Shown here: positions 1 to 7,864 of the stretch, piece by piece
How the letters are laid out: every line of letters begins with the position of its first letter
How positions within the stretch are numbered: the first letter of the stretch is position 1
Source: Streptomyces lucensis JCM 4490
GTDB lineage: Bacteria; Actinomycetota; Actinomycetes; Streptomycetales; Streptomycetaceae
Direction: 5' to 3'
Assembly (NCBI RefSeq): GCF_014650035.1
Contig: NZ_BMUE01000002.1
Coordinates: 620,001-684,000 of the forward strand
Length of the DNA: 64,000 nucleotides
Notes under the pieces: model-generated
What the model was told of the DNA's origin: nothing
The model's database searches: none
Seen by the model: only the letters and a program-made list of their open reading frames with translations
Position numbers and translations under genes: made by a program

Positions 1-37
1 GGAACGAGACCGGCGCGGACTCTAGTCTTCCGGCGTC

Positions 38-1027
38 ATGGACTTCTGCCACCCGTGCCAACGGCACCTCAACGGCGCCCTGGCCTGCCCGGGGTGCGGC
101 ACGCCGGCCCAGCGGGCGACCGCACCCGCGCACGTGCCGGCCGCGTACGCGCAGGCGTACGCCGGTGCGGGTGAGGCGTACGGCCAGGTTCCGGCCGGGG
201 GGTACGACGAGCATGTCGCTTCCGGGGCGGTCCCGCGGGGATACGGCATACCCCGGCAGTACGAGCCTGAGGGGCCGGAGCGGCTGGAGCACCCCCAGGA
301 CCCGGAAGGCGCGGAAGGCTCCCGGTACGCGCGGTACTCGCGGGACGCGGACGAATCAGGCGAACTGGACGGACCGGACGGTACCGAGGAGCCGGAGCCC
401 GAGCCGGACGGCGCGGCCGGAGCCGGCGGGCGGGCCGCCCGGCGCAGGGCGCGCGGCGCCACCACCGTGGGCCCCGCCGAGACGGACTCCAGCCGGCGTG
501 ACCGCAAGGCCGCCGCGCACCGTCGCCGACGTCGCCGCACCGTGCTGGTCGCCGCCGGCTTCGTGCTGGCCGCGGGCGGACTCAGCCTCGCCGAGCTGGG
601 CACGGACGCACCCTTCCTGCCCTTCTCCGGCGACGCGCCGGCCACGTCCTCGGACACCTCGGCGGACGGCGGCGCCTCCTCCCCGGCTCCGGACGGCACG
701 GCCGGCCCGGCCGCCGGCGTCTCCGGCACCGTACCCGGCACCCCGGCCTCCCCGGGCGCCTCGGCCTCCGCGTCCGCCTCGAAGTCCCCCAAGGACAAGG
801 ACAAGGGCAAGGACAAGGACAAGGACAAGGGCCCGGCGTCCCCGTCCGCCGAGGCCACCGGCAAGGCGCAGCAGTCGTCGACGACGGGCTCCGGTGCCAC
901 CGCCACCGCCGCTCCGCCCGCGACCGGCCCCGCCGCCACCCCGACGGCGGCGCCGACGACCGCCGATCCCACGCCGACGCCCTCACCCACCAGGACCTGC
1001 GACCGCTTCCTGTGGTGGTGCACCTGA
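38..1027 (+). CDS. SCO2400-family zinc-ribbon membrane protein
   Basis: A 329-residue protein. The N-terminus carries a small zinc ribbon with CHPC and CPGC knuckles (about residues 4-21). A long charged and Pro/Gly-rich linker leads to an Arg-rich stretch and one membrane segment near residues 168-188. The exterior part is Ser/Thr/Pro/Ala-rich with a Lys-Asp run (KDKDKGKDKDKDKG) and ends in CDRFLWWCT. The layout suggests a cytoplasmic zinc finger, a single-pass anchor and an unstructured outer tail. It resembles the family annotated as SCO2400 in Streptomyces, whose function is unknown to me. The ATG at 38 has no strong ribosome-binding site, so the start is likely but not certain. Confidence 0.8.
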   Translation: MDFCHPCQRHLNGALACPGCGTPAQRATAPAHVPAAYAQAYAGAGEAYGQVPAGGYDEHVASGAVPRGYGIPRQYEPEGPERLEHPQDPEGAEGSRYARYSRDADESGELDGPDGTEEPEPEPDGAAGAGGRAARRRARGATTVGPAETDSSRRDRKAAAHRRRRRRTVLVAAGFVLAAGGLSLAELGTDAPFLPFSGDAPATSSDTSADGGASSPAPDGTAGPAAGVSGTVPGTPASPGASASASASKSPKDKDKGKDKDKDKGPASPSAEATGKAQQSSTTGSGATATAAPPATGPAATPTAAPTTADPTPTPSPTRTCDRFLWWCT

Positions 1028-1217
1028 GCCGCGGCGCCGCAGGCGCGCTGCGTACCACCCCTGCCATCCGCCATCCGGGGCATCGGTGACACCCGCCGGG
1101 CCCCCGGGCGGTTGAGTCGAACGGGTACATCTCGCCGTACCGATCTCGGGAACGCCCCGAACGGGAACGGGTGCTGTGAGGGGGAGCAGCGAGCACCGGC
1201 TCAGTTGAGGAGAACGG

Positions 1218-2378
1218 ATGACGCAGGAGACCACCGTCCACGGCGCGGTCGCCGAGGGCTACGAGGCGGTGCGCGAGGAGTTCGGCGCCTTCGTCGCCGA
1301 GGAACGGGACGACTACGAGGGTCAGTTGTGTGCGTACGTCCGCGGGCGGTGCGTCGTGGACCTGTGGGCGGGTGAGGGCGTGGCGGGTGACTCGCTGTAC
1401 GCCGTGCACTCGGCCACCAAGGGCGCGGCCCATCTGGTCGCCGCGCTGCTCGTGCAGGACGGCACCCTGGAGCTGGACCGCAGAGTCACCTACTACTGGC
1501 CCGAGTTCGCGGCGGAGGGCAAGGGCGCGCTGACCCTGCGGGACCTCCTCGCGCACCGCGCGGGGCTGATCGGCACCGACAGCGGTTTCACCCTCACGGA
1601 GCTGGCCGACGACCGGGTCCTGGCGGAACGCCTGGCCGACCAGCGCCCCTTCTGGCGGCCGGGCACGGCGTTCGGCTACCACGCCCTGGTCATCGGCGCG
1701 CTGACCGGCGAGGTGGTCCGGCGTGCGGCGGGCCGCACCGTCCAGGAGCTGTTCGAGGAGCGCGTCCGCGCCCCCTACGGCCTCGACCTGCACCTCGGTC
1801 TGCCTGCCGCGCGGGAGCCGCGCTACCGGAGCGTCCTGCCGATGCTGCCGACCCCGCAGCAGCAGGCCCTCCTCGACGGGCGGGAGTCCGGCCCGCACAC
1901 CCTTGAGGCCGTCGCCTTCAACCGGCACGGCGCGGAGCCCACCGGTCTGGAGGACCTGCCGAACCAGCGGCTGATCCGCGCCAAGGGCCCGGCCTCGGTG
2001 GGCGGGGTCGGCTCGGCGCGCGGCCTCGCGGGGATGTACGCGGCGGCGGTCAGCGAGGTCGACGGCAAGGCGCCGCTGCTGAAGGAGGACACGGTCGCGG
2101 AGTTCGGGCAGATCCACTCCGCCGGCTACGACCTGGTGGCCCGGGCCCACCAGGCCTTCGGCCTCGGCTTCCAGGCGACCGCCGACACCTGGCACCCCTT
2201 CCTGGGCGCCGGCACGATCGGCCACAGCGGCGCGAACGGCGTCCAGTCCTTCGCCGACCCCCGCGCCGGCCTGGCCTACGGCTACACCCGCCGCCGTCTC
2301 GCGTTCCCGGGCGGGGCCGCCCCGGAGAACAACAGGCTGGTGGCGGCCGTGCACCGGGCGGCACTGCGGGACGGGTGA
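1218..2378 (+). CDS. Serine hydrolase, class C beta-lactamase/EstB fold
   Basis: A 386-residue cytoplasmic protein of the beta-lactamase/penicillin-binding (class C, esterase EstB-like) family. The nucleophile motif SATK is at residues 65-68. A tyrosine motif (FGYHA, Y154) and a GHSG segment near the C-terminus correspond to the second and third active-site boxes. There is no signal peptide, so an intracellular esterase or amidase is more likely than a secreted beta-lactamase. The ATG follows a GGAG ribosome-binding site. It converges on the oxidoreductase gene downstream, with a hairpin between them. The substrate cannot be inferred. Confidence 0.85.
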   Translation: MTQETTVHGAVAEGYEAVREEFGAFVAEERDDYEGQLCAYVRGRCVVDLWAGEGVAGDSLYAVHSATKGAAHLVAALLVQDGTLELDRRVTYYWPEFAAEGKGALTLRDLLAHRAGLIGTDSGFTLTELADDRVLAERLADQRPFWRPGTAFGYHALVIGALTGEVVRRAAGRTVQELFEERVRAPYGLDLHLGLPAAREPRYRSVLPMLPTPQQQALLDGRESGPHTLEAVAFNRHGAEPTGLEDLPNQRLIRAKGPASVGGVGSARGLAGMYAAAVSEVDGKAPLLKEDTVAEFGQIHSAGYDLVARAHQAFGLGFQATADTWHPFLGAGTIGHSGANGVQSFADPRAGLAYGYTRRRLAFPGGAAPENNRLVAAVHRAALRDG

Positions 2379-2396
2379 GGGTCCGTCCCGGACGGC

Positions 2397-2431
2397 GGCA
2401 GCCGCACCCCACGTCCAGGGATGCGGCTGCC
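2397..2431. terminator. Hairpin terminator between convergent genes
   Basis: A perfect 10-bp stem (GGCAGCCGCA / TGCGGCTGCC) with a 15-nt loop lies between the convergent hydrolase and oxidoreductase stop codons. There is no U-tract, as is common for Streptomyces terminators, and it could serve both strands. Confidence 0.6.
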
Positions 2432-2469
2432 GTCCTGCGCAACGACCGGACCGGACCGGCGTCACGGGG

Positions 2470-3492
2470 TCAGAGCTTGACGATCATCTTGCCGGTGTTG
2501 TCGCCGCGCAGGACCCCGAGGAACGCCTCCAGGTTGTTCTCGATGCCCTCGACCACCGTCTCGCGGTACTTCAGCGCGCCGGAGGCGACCCAGGGGCCGA
2601 CCTCCTGGACGAACTGGGGCTGCAGGTCGTAGTGGTCGCCGACCAGGAAGCCCTCGATGCGGCCGCGGGTCTGGATCAGCCGGGCGAGGTTCCGCGGGCC
2701 GGGAGCCGGTTCGGTGTCGTTGTAGACGGAGATCATGCCGCAGACGGCGATCCGGCCGCCCTGGTTGAGCGATCCGATGGCGGCCTCCAGGTGGTCGCCG
2801 CCGACGTTGTCGAAGTACACGTCGATCCCGTCGGGGGCGGCCTCCCGCAGCTGCTCGTGCACCGGCCCGTTCTTGTAGTTGAAGGCCGCGTCGAAGCCGT
2901 ACTCCTCCACCAGCAGCCTGACCTTCTCGTCCGAGCCGGCCGAGCCGATGACCCGCGAGGCACCCTTGAGCCTGGCGATCTGCCCGACCTGGCTGCCCAC
3001 GGCCCCCGCGGCGCCGGAGACGAAGACGCTGTCGCCCTCCTTGAAGGAGGCGGTGCGCAGCAGACCGGCGTAGGCGGTCAGGCCGGTCATGCCGAGCACG
3101 CCGAGGTACGCCGACAGCGGCGCGGCCCCGGGGTCGACCTTGACGGCGTTGCGCGCGTCCACGGCCGCGTACTCGCGCCAGCCGGAGAAGTGCAGCACGT
3201 GGTCGCCCACCGAGACGCCCTCGGCGTTCGAGGCGACGACCTCTCCGACCGCGCCGCCCTGCATGGCCTTGCCCAGCTCGTAGGGGGCGGCGTACGACTT
3301 CGCGGCGCTCATGCGGCCGCGCATGTACGGGTCGACGGAGACGTACGCGTTGCGCACCAGCACCTGCCCCTCGCCCGGGGTCGGGACCGGCGTCTCGACC
3401 AGGGCGAAGTCCTCGGGCTTCGGCCAGCCGACCGGGCGGCTGAGCAGGTGCCACTCGCGGCTGACGGCGGGGAGTTCGGGGGACTCGGGCAT
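2470..3492 (-). CDS. NADP-dependent MDR-family oxidoreductase (CurA/LTB4DH type)
   Basis: A 340-residue zinc-independent medium-chain reductase. The N-terminal GroES-like half (VDPYMRGRM near 53-61) is followed by a Rossmann domain with the cofactor loop AAGAVG at 161-166 and a Lys (SDEK, 190) suited to bind the NADP 2'-phosphate. Family members reduce the double bond of alpha,beta-unsaturated aldehydes and ketones. It is transcribed divergently from the MarR gene, and two inverted repeats lie between them. I infer that the MarR protein represses it in response to an electrophilic or phenolic ligand. Confidence 0.88.
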   Translation of the reverse strand: MPESPELPAVSREWHLLSRPVGWPKPEDFALVETPVPTPGEGQVLVRNAYVSVDPYMRGRMSAAKSYAAPYELGKAMQGGAVGEVVASNAEGVSVGDHVLHFSGWREYAAVDARNAVKVDPGAAPLSAYLGVLGMTGLTAYAGLLRTASFKEGDSVFVSGAAGAVGSQVGQIARLKGASRVIGSAGSDEKVRLLVEEYGFDAAFNYKNGPVHEQLREAAPDGIDVYFDNVGGDHLEAAIGSLNQGGRIAVCGMISVYNDTEPAPGPRNLARLIQTRGRIEGFLVGDHYDLQPQFVQEVGPWVASGALKYRETVVEGIENNLEAFLGVLRGDNTGKMIVKL

Positions 3493-3522
3493 GGTGAGCG
3501 ACCTTCCTGGGGAGCAGAATAC

Positions 3523-3560
3523 TTCAGTACCTGAAACAACCCTGCATCTGAATATTTCAG
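3523..3560. promoter_or_regulatory. Twin inverted-repeat operators, MarR/oxidoreductase divergent promoter
   Basis: Two perfect 5+3+5 inverted repeats are present: TTCAG-TAC-CTGAA at 3523-3535 and CTGAA-TAT-TTCAG at 3548-3560. Their centres are 25 bp apart. A TTGACA hexamer for the minus-strand gene reads from 3568 to 3563. On the plus strand TTTCAG (3555-3560) and TATCCT (3578-3583) are spaced 17 bp apart, giving a -35/-10 that overlaps the second repeat. This fits MarR dimers controlling both directions. Confidence 0.65.
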
Positions 3561-3590
3561 GATGTCAAGTAACTGGGTATCCTGGTGAGC

Positions 3591-4028
3591 ATGTCCACCC
3601 CATCGAATGCCCGCCGCGCCGACGCCGTCACGATGGAGGTCGTCGAGCTGATCGGTGACGTCGTGGCCCGCTTCTACGCGGACTACGAGAAGGCGGCGGG
3701 CGAGCACACGCTGACCGGCCCGCAGGCCCGGCTGCTCAGCCTGCTCTCCCTGGAGCCGCTGCCCATGCGCAAGCTGGCCCAGCGGCTCAAGTGCGAGCCG
3801 TCGAACGTGACGGGCATCGTGGACCGCCTGGAGTCCCGCGGCCTCGTGGAGCGCCGGCCCGACCCGGCCGACCGCCGGGTGAAGGTGGCCGCCGCCACCG
3901 AGGAGGGCCGGCAGGTCGCCCGGGACCTGCGCGAAGGCCTGCACTTCGCCCGTGAGCCCCTCGCCGGCCTGTCCGACGACGAGCGCCGCTCCCTGCGCGA
4001 CCTGCTGCGCCGGATGCTCGACGCCTAG
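3591..4028 (+). CDS. MarR-family transcriptional regulator
   Basis: A 145-residue MarR protein. The winged helix includes the recognition region KLAQRLKCEPSNVTGIVDRLESRG and the wing motif PDPADRRVK. The ATG at 3591 is preferred over an in-frame GTG at 3585 because the likely -10 (TATCCT, 3578-3583) would place transcription start at about the ATG, giving a leaderless mRNA. It is divergent from the oxidoreductase and probably controls both genes. Its TAG stop is part of the end of a palindromic repeat element that follows at once. Confidence 0.9.
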   Translation: MSTPSNARRADAVTMEVVELIGDVVARFYADYEKAAGEHTLTGPQARLLSLLSLEPLPMRKLAQRLKCEPSNVTGIVDRLESRGLVERRPDPADRRVKVAAATEEGRQVARDLREGLHFAREPLAGLSDDERRSLRDLLRRMLDA

Positions 4029-4187
4029 GGCCTTTCGTTCGGATCATGCCGGGCTCGCGGGCCCTGGTGCCGTGCCTCGCCGCGTTGTCGTCGGTTGCCA
4101 TGGCTCCGCCATGCCGCCCTCCTCCGCCTTGCGAGGCGCGGCACCAGGCCCCGCTCCCTGATCCGGCCTGATCCGAACGGAAGACCC
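4026..4187. repeat. Dispersed palindromic element, copy 1 (MITE-like)
   Basis: The outer arms (GGGCCTTTCGTTCGGATCA..., 4028-4050, and its imperfect complement at 4165-4187) pair over 23 bp with three mismatches. Inside is a second long inverted repeat that starts CCTGGTGCCGTGCC and a CATGGC-TCC-GCCATG hairpin, so the element is nested. Related arms occur at 9198-9252 and 35362-35450. The left end supplies the TAG stop of the MarR gene. The nested structure and dispersed copies suggest a non-autonomous mobile element, though that is inference. Confidence 0.75.
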
Positions 4188-4241
4188 TGGGCCGGGCCCG
4201 CCCGCCACCGGCGCGCCGGGGCCTTGGGTAAAGTCTGCGCC

Positions 4242-5042
4242 ATGCGCGATCTCGGGGTGGGGTTCGGTTATCTGCTGAAGGGCCAGCGATGGGTGGCCCG
4301 GCACGGCCGCAGGTACGGCTTCGCCCTCCTGCCCGGCCTGATCACGCTGGTCCTCTATGCGGCGGCGCTGGTCGCCCTCGCCGTGTGGGGCGAGGACGCG
4401 GTCGCCTGGGCGACGCCGTTCGCCGACGACTGGTCCGGCCCCTGGCAAGGGCTGTTCCGCGGCTTCCTGACGGCCGTGCTCTTCGCCCTCGGGCTGCTGC
4501 TGGCCGTGCTCACCTTCACCGCCGTCACCCTGCTCGTCGGCCAGCCCTTCTACGAGAGCCTCTCGGAGGAGGTCGACGCCGACGTCTCGCCCGACGGCAC
4601 GGCCCCGCAGTCCGGCCTCCCGCTCTGGCGTGAGCTGTGGATCTCGGCCCGCGACAGCCTGCGCATCCTGGTGCGGGCCCTGCTGTGGGGCGTGCTGCTC
4701 TTCGCCCTCGGCTTCCTGCCGTTCGTCGGCCAGACGGCCGTACCCGTGATCGGGTTCTTCGTCACCGGTTTCTTCCTCACGGAGGAACTCGCCGCGGTCG
4801 CCCTGCAGCGACGGGGCGTCGGACTGCGCGCCCGGCTCACCCTGCTGCGTTCCCGCAGGACCCTGGTCTGGGGCTTCGGCACACCCCTGGGCCTGGCCTT
4901 CCTGGTCCCGTTCGTCGCGGTTTTCCTGATGCCGGGCGCGGTCGCGGGCGCCACACTCCTCGCCCGCGACCTGCTGGGCGAGGAGAACGCCGGCGAGGAC
5001 TCCGAAGCCGAGGCTCCGCCCGCCCACCGGCCGGTCCCCTGA
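4242..5042 (+). CDS. EI24-domain (CysZ-like) integral membrane protein
   Basis: A 266-residue protein with about four to six hydrophobic segments and the EI24/CysZ signature region (LVGQPFYESLSEEVD). The upstream frame is open, but the start MRDLGVGFGYL at 4242 opens the recognised domain. Bacterial relatives include the sulfate transporter CysZ; most actinobacterial members are uncharacterised. The C-terminus is acidic and cytoplasmic. It stands alone, converging on aldose epimerase. A transport role is plausible but unproven. Confidence 0.8.
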   Translation: MRDLGVGFGYLLKGQRWVARHGRRYGFALLPGLITLVLYAAALVALAVWGEDAVAWATPFADDWSGPWQGLFRGFLTAVLFALGLLLAVLTFTAVTLLVGQPFYESLSEEVDADVSPDGTAPQSGLPLWRELWISARDSLRILVRALLWGVLLFALGFLPFVGQTAVPVIGFFVTGFFLTEELAAVALQRRGVGLRARLTLLRSRRTLVWGFGTPLGLAFLVPFVAVFLMPGAVAGATLLARDLLGEENAGEDSEAEAPPAHRPVP

Positions 5043-5125
5043 GGGCACCCGGCGCCGCCGGCACCGACAGGACACCGTTGCCCGGTGCCGAGCCCGCGTG
5101 TCACCAACGTCCCGGGACAGCACAC

Positions 5126-6103
5126 CTAGCGCACCGAGAAGGCGTATACCGTCTCGGAGCGGAAGACCTCGCCGGGGCGCAGCACGGTGCTGGGGAAGTC
5201 CGGGCGGTTGGGCGAGTCGGGGAAGTGCTGGGTCTCCAGGGCGATGCCGTCGCCGGGCGCGAAGGGGGCCGACAGGTGGTCGGCCGTGTAGAGCTGGAGG
5301 CCCGGCTCGGTCGTCGCCACGGTCAGGGTCCGCCCGGAGGCGGGGTCGTGCAGCTCGGCGACCTCCTGCGCGGCCTCGGTGACCCCCTTGTCCAGCACGA
5401 AGTTGTGGTCGTAGCCCGAGCCGACCTTGCGGGCCCGGCGGAAGTCGAAGCGGGAGCCGGACACGTCCTGCGGCGCGCCGGCCGGGATCAGGTTCGCGTC
5501 GACCGGGGTGAACCGGGAGGCGGCCAGCCGCAGTTCGTGCCCGCCGGCGCTGCCCGCGTCGTGCCCGGCCAGGTTGAAGTAGCTGTGGTTGGTGACGTTG
5601 ATCACCGTCGGCGCGTCCGTCACCGCCTCGTAGGCGATGTGCAGCGCGCCGGAGGCGTCCAGCGTGTACGCCGCCGACATCTCCAGCCGGCCGGGGAAAC
5701 CCTCCTCGCCGTGCTCGCTCACCCGGCTCAGCCGGACACCGTGCGGGAGGGGCCGAGAGTCCCACACCCGCTTGTCGAAGCCGCCGTCGCCGCCGTGCAG
5801 CGAGTTGGGCCCGTCGTTCGGCTCCAGGGCGTACACCAGGCCGTCCAGCGGGAAGCGGGCGCCGCCGATCCGGTTGGCGTAGCGGCCGATCAGCGCGCCG
5901 AAGTACGGCCCGGGGTGCGCGAGATAGCCGTCCAGGCCGGCGAACCCCAGCACCACGTTGGCCGTACGCCCCGCCCGGTCCGGAACCTCCACCGACCGCA
6001 CGATCCCCCCGTACGTCAGCACCTCCACCCGGGTCCCGGCGCGCTCCAGCGTCCAGCGGTGCACCACGGAGCCGTCGGAAAGTGTGCCGAAAAGTTCGCT
6101 CAT
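5126..6103 (-). CDS. Aldose 1-epimerase (galactose mutarotase)
   Basis: A 325-residue protein of the GalM family, which interconverts the alpha and beta anomers of aldohexoses. The catalytic pair is visible: the general acid His173 (TNHSYFNL) and the general base Glu290 (ALETQHFPDSPN). Substrate-binding residues N100/H103 (NSLHGG) and D232/H233 (GYDHNF) are also kept. The length fits the family. It follows the GDSL lipoprotein gene by 10 bp on the same strand, so the two are probably co-transcribed. No other galactose genes are nearby. Confidence 0.92.
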   Translation of the reverse strand: MSELFGTLSDGSVVHRWTLERAGTRVEVLTYGGIVRSVEVPDRAGRTANVVLGFAGLDGYLAHPGPYFGALIGRYANRIGGARFPLDGLVYALEPNDGPNSLHGGDGGFDKRVWDSRPLPHGVRLSRVSEHGEEGFPGRLEMSAAYTLDASGALHIAYEAVTDAPTVINVTNHSYFNLAGHDAGSAGGHELRLAASRFTPVDANLIPAGAPQDVSGSRFDFRRARKVGSGYDHNFVLDKGVTEAAQEVAELHDPASGRTLTVATTEPGLQLYTADHLSAPFAPGDGIALETQHFPDSPNRPDFPSTVLRPGEVFRSETVYAFSVR

Positions 6104-6113
6104 GGGGAAAACC

Positions 6114-7034
6114 CTAGGGCCTGTCCCGGCCGCCGTCGTCCGTGGCGGCCGCCTTCACCGCGGTGATCGTGCGGTAGGCGATCGACGCGAGCCGGGCCTG
6201 GCCGTCCTTGCTGGGGTGGAACCAGTCCCAGCGGCTGAGCTGGCCGGTGCCGAAGTCGTAGTCGTAGACCGCGTTGCCGTCGAAGCGGCAGCGGCGGTCC
6301 TTGGCGCAGACCTCCGCCAGCACCCTGTTGTACGCCATCACCCGCTGCTGCACCCGGTCCCGGCGCAGGGCGGCCGCGCTGGTCAGGTCGTCCGGGTCGG
6401 CCAGCATCGACGGGCAGATGCCGAGCCTCCAGACCTGCTTGCCCAGCGCGTTGGTCCGGCCCTCGGACCACAGCCGCTTGAGGTTCGGCACGCTCGACAC
6501 GTACACCTGCGCCTTCGGCCGCGCGGCACGCAGCGTGCCCAGCGCCTTCTCGAAGTCCGCGCGGAAGTCGTCCACCGGGGTCATCGCCGCCGTCGACGCC
6601 CGGCAGGCGTCGTTCGCCCCCACCATCACCGTCACCAGTTCCGGATCGTGGGCGGCCGCCCGCGCCATCTGGTCCGGCAGGTCGGCCACCCGGGCGCCGG
6701 TCACCGCGTGGTTCCAGCTGTGCCGTGCCGCCCCGGCGGCACCGAGCAGCCGCACCGCCAGGCTGTCCACCCCGGCGTCGCTGCCCGTCGCCCACGACAC
6801 CTCCGGGCAGTCCGACAGCACCGCGCACGCGTCGAAGCCGCGCGTGATGGAGTCGCCGACCGCGGCGATCGAGTCCGGGGTGCGGTCCCACACGGGGGCG
6901 GGCTTCGCGGCCCGCGACCCGGTCCCCTGCGGCGCCGGTGAGCCCCCGCCGCCGGCGTCGCATCCGGCGAGGCCCAGCACGGCGGCCGCCACGCCGGCGA
7001 GCGCCACGCGCGTACGGCTGGTTCGCTTCCGCAT
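6114..7034 (-). CDS. SGNH/GDSL-family secreted lipoprotein hydrolase
   Basis: A 306-residue predicted lipoprotein. A basic, hydrophobic leader ends in the lipobox LAGC, with lipidated Cys at residue 25. SGNH blocks are present: GDS (60-62, serine nucleophile), GAND in the middle, and DWFH near the C-terminus with the catalytic Asp/His. Such enzymes are esterases, lipases or carbohydrate deacylases at the cell surface. The start at 7034 is chosen because it begins the signal peptide; the open frame extends further upstream. It is the first gene of a two-gene unit with the epimerase. Confidence 0.87.
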   Translation of the reverse strand: MRKRTSRTRVALAGVAAAVLGLAGCDAGGGGSPAPQGTGSRAAKPAPVWDRTPDSIAAVGDSITRGFDACAVLSDCPEVSWATGSDAGVDSLAVRLLGAAGAARHSWNHAVTGARVADLPDQMARAAAHDPELVTVMVGANDACRASTAAMTPVDDFRADFEKALGTLRAARPKAQVYVSSVPNLKRLWSEGRTNALGKQVWRLGICPSMLADPDDLTSAAALRRDRVQQRVMAYNRVLAEVCAKDRRCRFDGNAVYDYDFGTGQLSRWDWFHPSKDGQARLASIAYRTITAVKAAATDDGGRDRP

Positions 7035-7094
7035 CCCCTGGTGATCCCCTCGTCGTGACGGCGGCTCCTGACCGGTGCCTCCCCCCATGACAAC

Positions 7095-7141
7095 GTGTGG
7101 GGGTTCCCGGCCGGGCGCACGGGAACGGGGGACCCCCGCAC
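7095..7141. other. Nested hairpin in divergent intergenic region
   Basis: GTGTGGGGGT (7095-7104) pairs with ACCCCCGCAC (7132-7141) and, inside it, TTCCCG pairs with CGGGAA. It lies between the divergent lipoprotein and DUF3145 genes, where a terminator is not needed. It may be a repeat remnant or a 5' leader structure of the lipoprotein mRNA. Confidence 0.4.
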
Positions 7142-7301
7142 AAGCGTCCCCCTGGGTGAATGACGAGGGTTTCCTGGCACCGGGACCGACGGTACGTCAC
7201 ACTCCTTGCCCCGCCGCAGGGTAGCCTCGCCATCAACGCGGCCGTCGTGCCACTGCCGCCCAGTCAGACCGCAAGATGTCCCGCTCAGCCCGGAGGTTCC
7301 G

Positions 7302-7796
7302 GTGACGACACGTGGAGTTCTGTACGTGCACTCCGCGCCGCGCGCGCTGTGCCCGCACGTCGAGTGGGCCGTCGCCGGGGTGCTCGGCACGCGCGTCGGC
7401 CTCGACTGGATCCGGCAGCCCGCGGCCCCCGGCACCTGGCGCTCGGAGTTCTCCTGGCAGGGCGAGGCGGGCACGGCCTCCAAACTCGCCTCGGCGCTGC
7501 GCGGCTGGCAGCTGCTCCGTTTCGAGGTCACCGCGGAGCCCTGCCCGACCGCCGAGGGCGAGCGCTACAGCTGCACCCCCGACCTCGGCATCTTCCACGC
7601 CGTCACCGGCATCCACGGCGACATCCTCATCCCCGAGGACCGGCTGCGCGCGGCCCTGCTCCGCAGCCGGAAGGGCGAGACGGACCTCGAGGCCGAACTC
7701 TCCAGGCTGCTCGGCAAGCCGTGGGACGACGAACTGGAGCCCTTCCGCTACGCGGGAGAGGGCGCACCGGTGCGCTGGCTGCACCAGGTCGTCTGA
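7302..7796 (+). CDS. DUF3145 family protein
   Basis: A 164-residue protein that starts VTTRGVLYVHSAPRALCPHV. It matches by eye the actinobacterial DUF3145 family and its usual length. The GTG at 7302 follows a GGAGG at 7292-7296, which fixes the start. It is soluble, with no signal or membrane segment. The function is unknown. It converges on fabF, separated by a strong hairpin. Confidence 0.88.
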   Translation: MTTRGVLYVHSAPRALCPHVEWAVAGVLGTRVGLDWIRQPAAPGTWRSEFSWQGEAGTASKLASALRGWQLLRFEVTAEPCPTAEGERYSCTPDLGIFHAVTGIHGDILIPEDRLRAALLRSRKGETDLEAELSRLLGKPWDDELEPFRYAGEGAPVRWLHQVV

Positions 7797-7814
7797 ACCG
7801 GCCCCCTACGGCGA

Positions 7815-7849
7815 ACGGCCCGGCCCCCACCAGGTGGGGACCGGGCCGT
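7815..7849. terminator. Bidirectional terminator between DUF3145 gene and fabF
   Basis: Two 17-bp arms (ACGGCCCGGCCCCCACC, 7815-7831, and its complement at 7833-7849) differ at one position and are separated by one base. There is no U-tract. It lies between convergent stop codons and should end the fab operon and the DUF3145 transcript. Confidence 0.8.
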
Positions 7850-7864
7850 GCGGCGTCACGGGAC

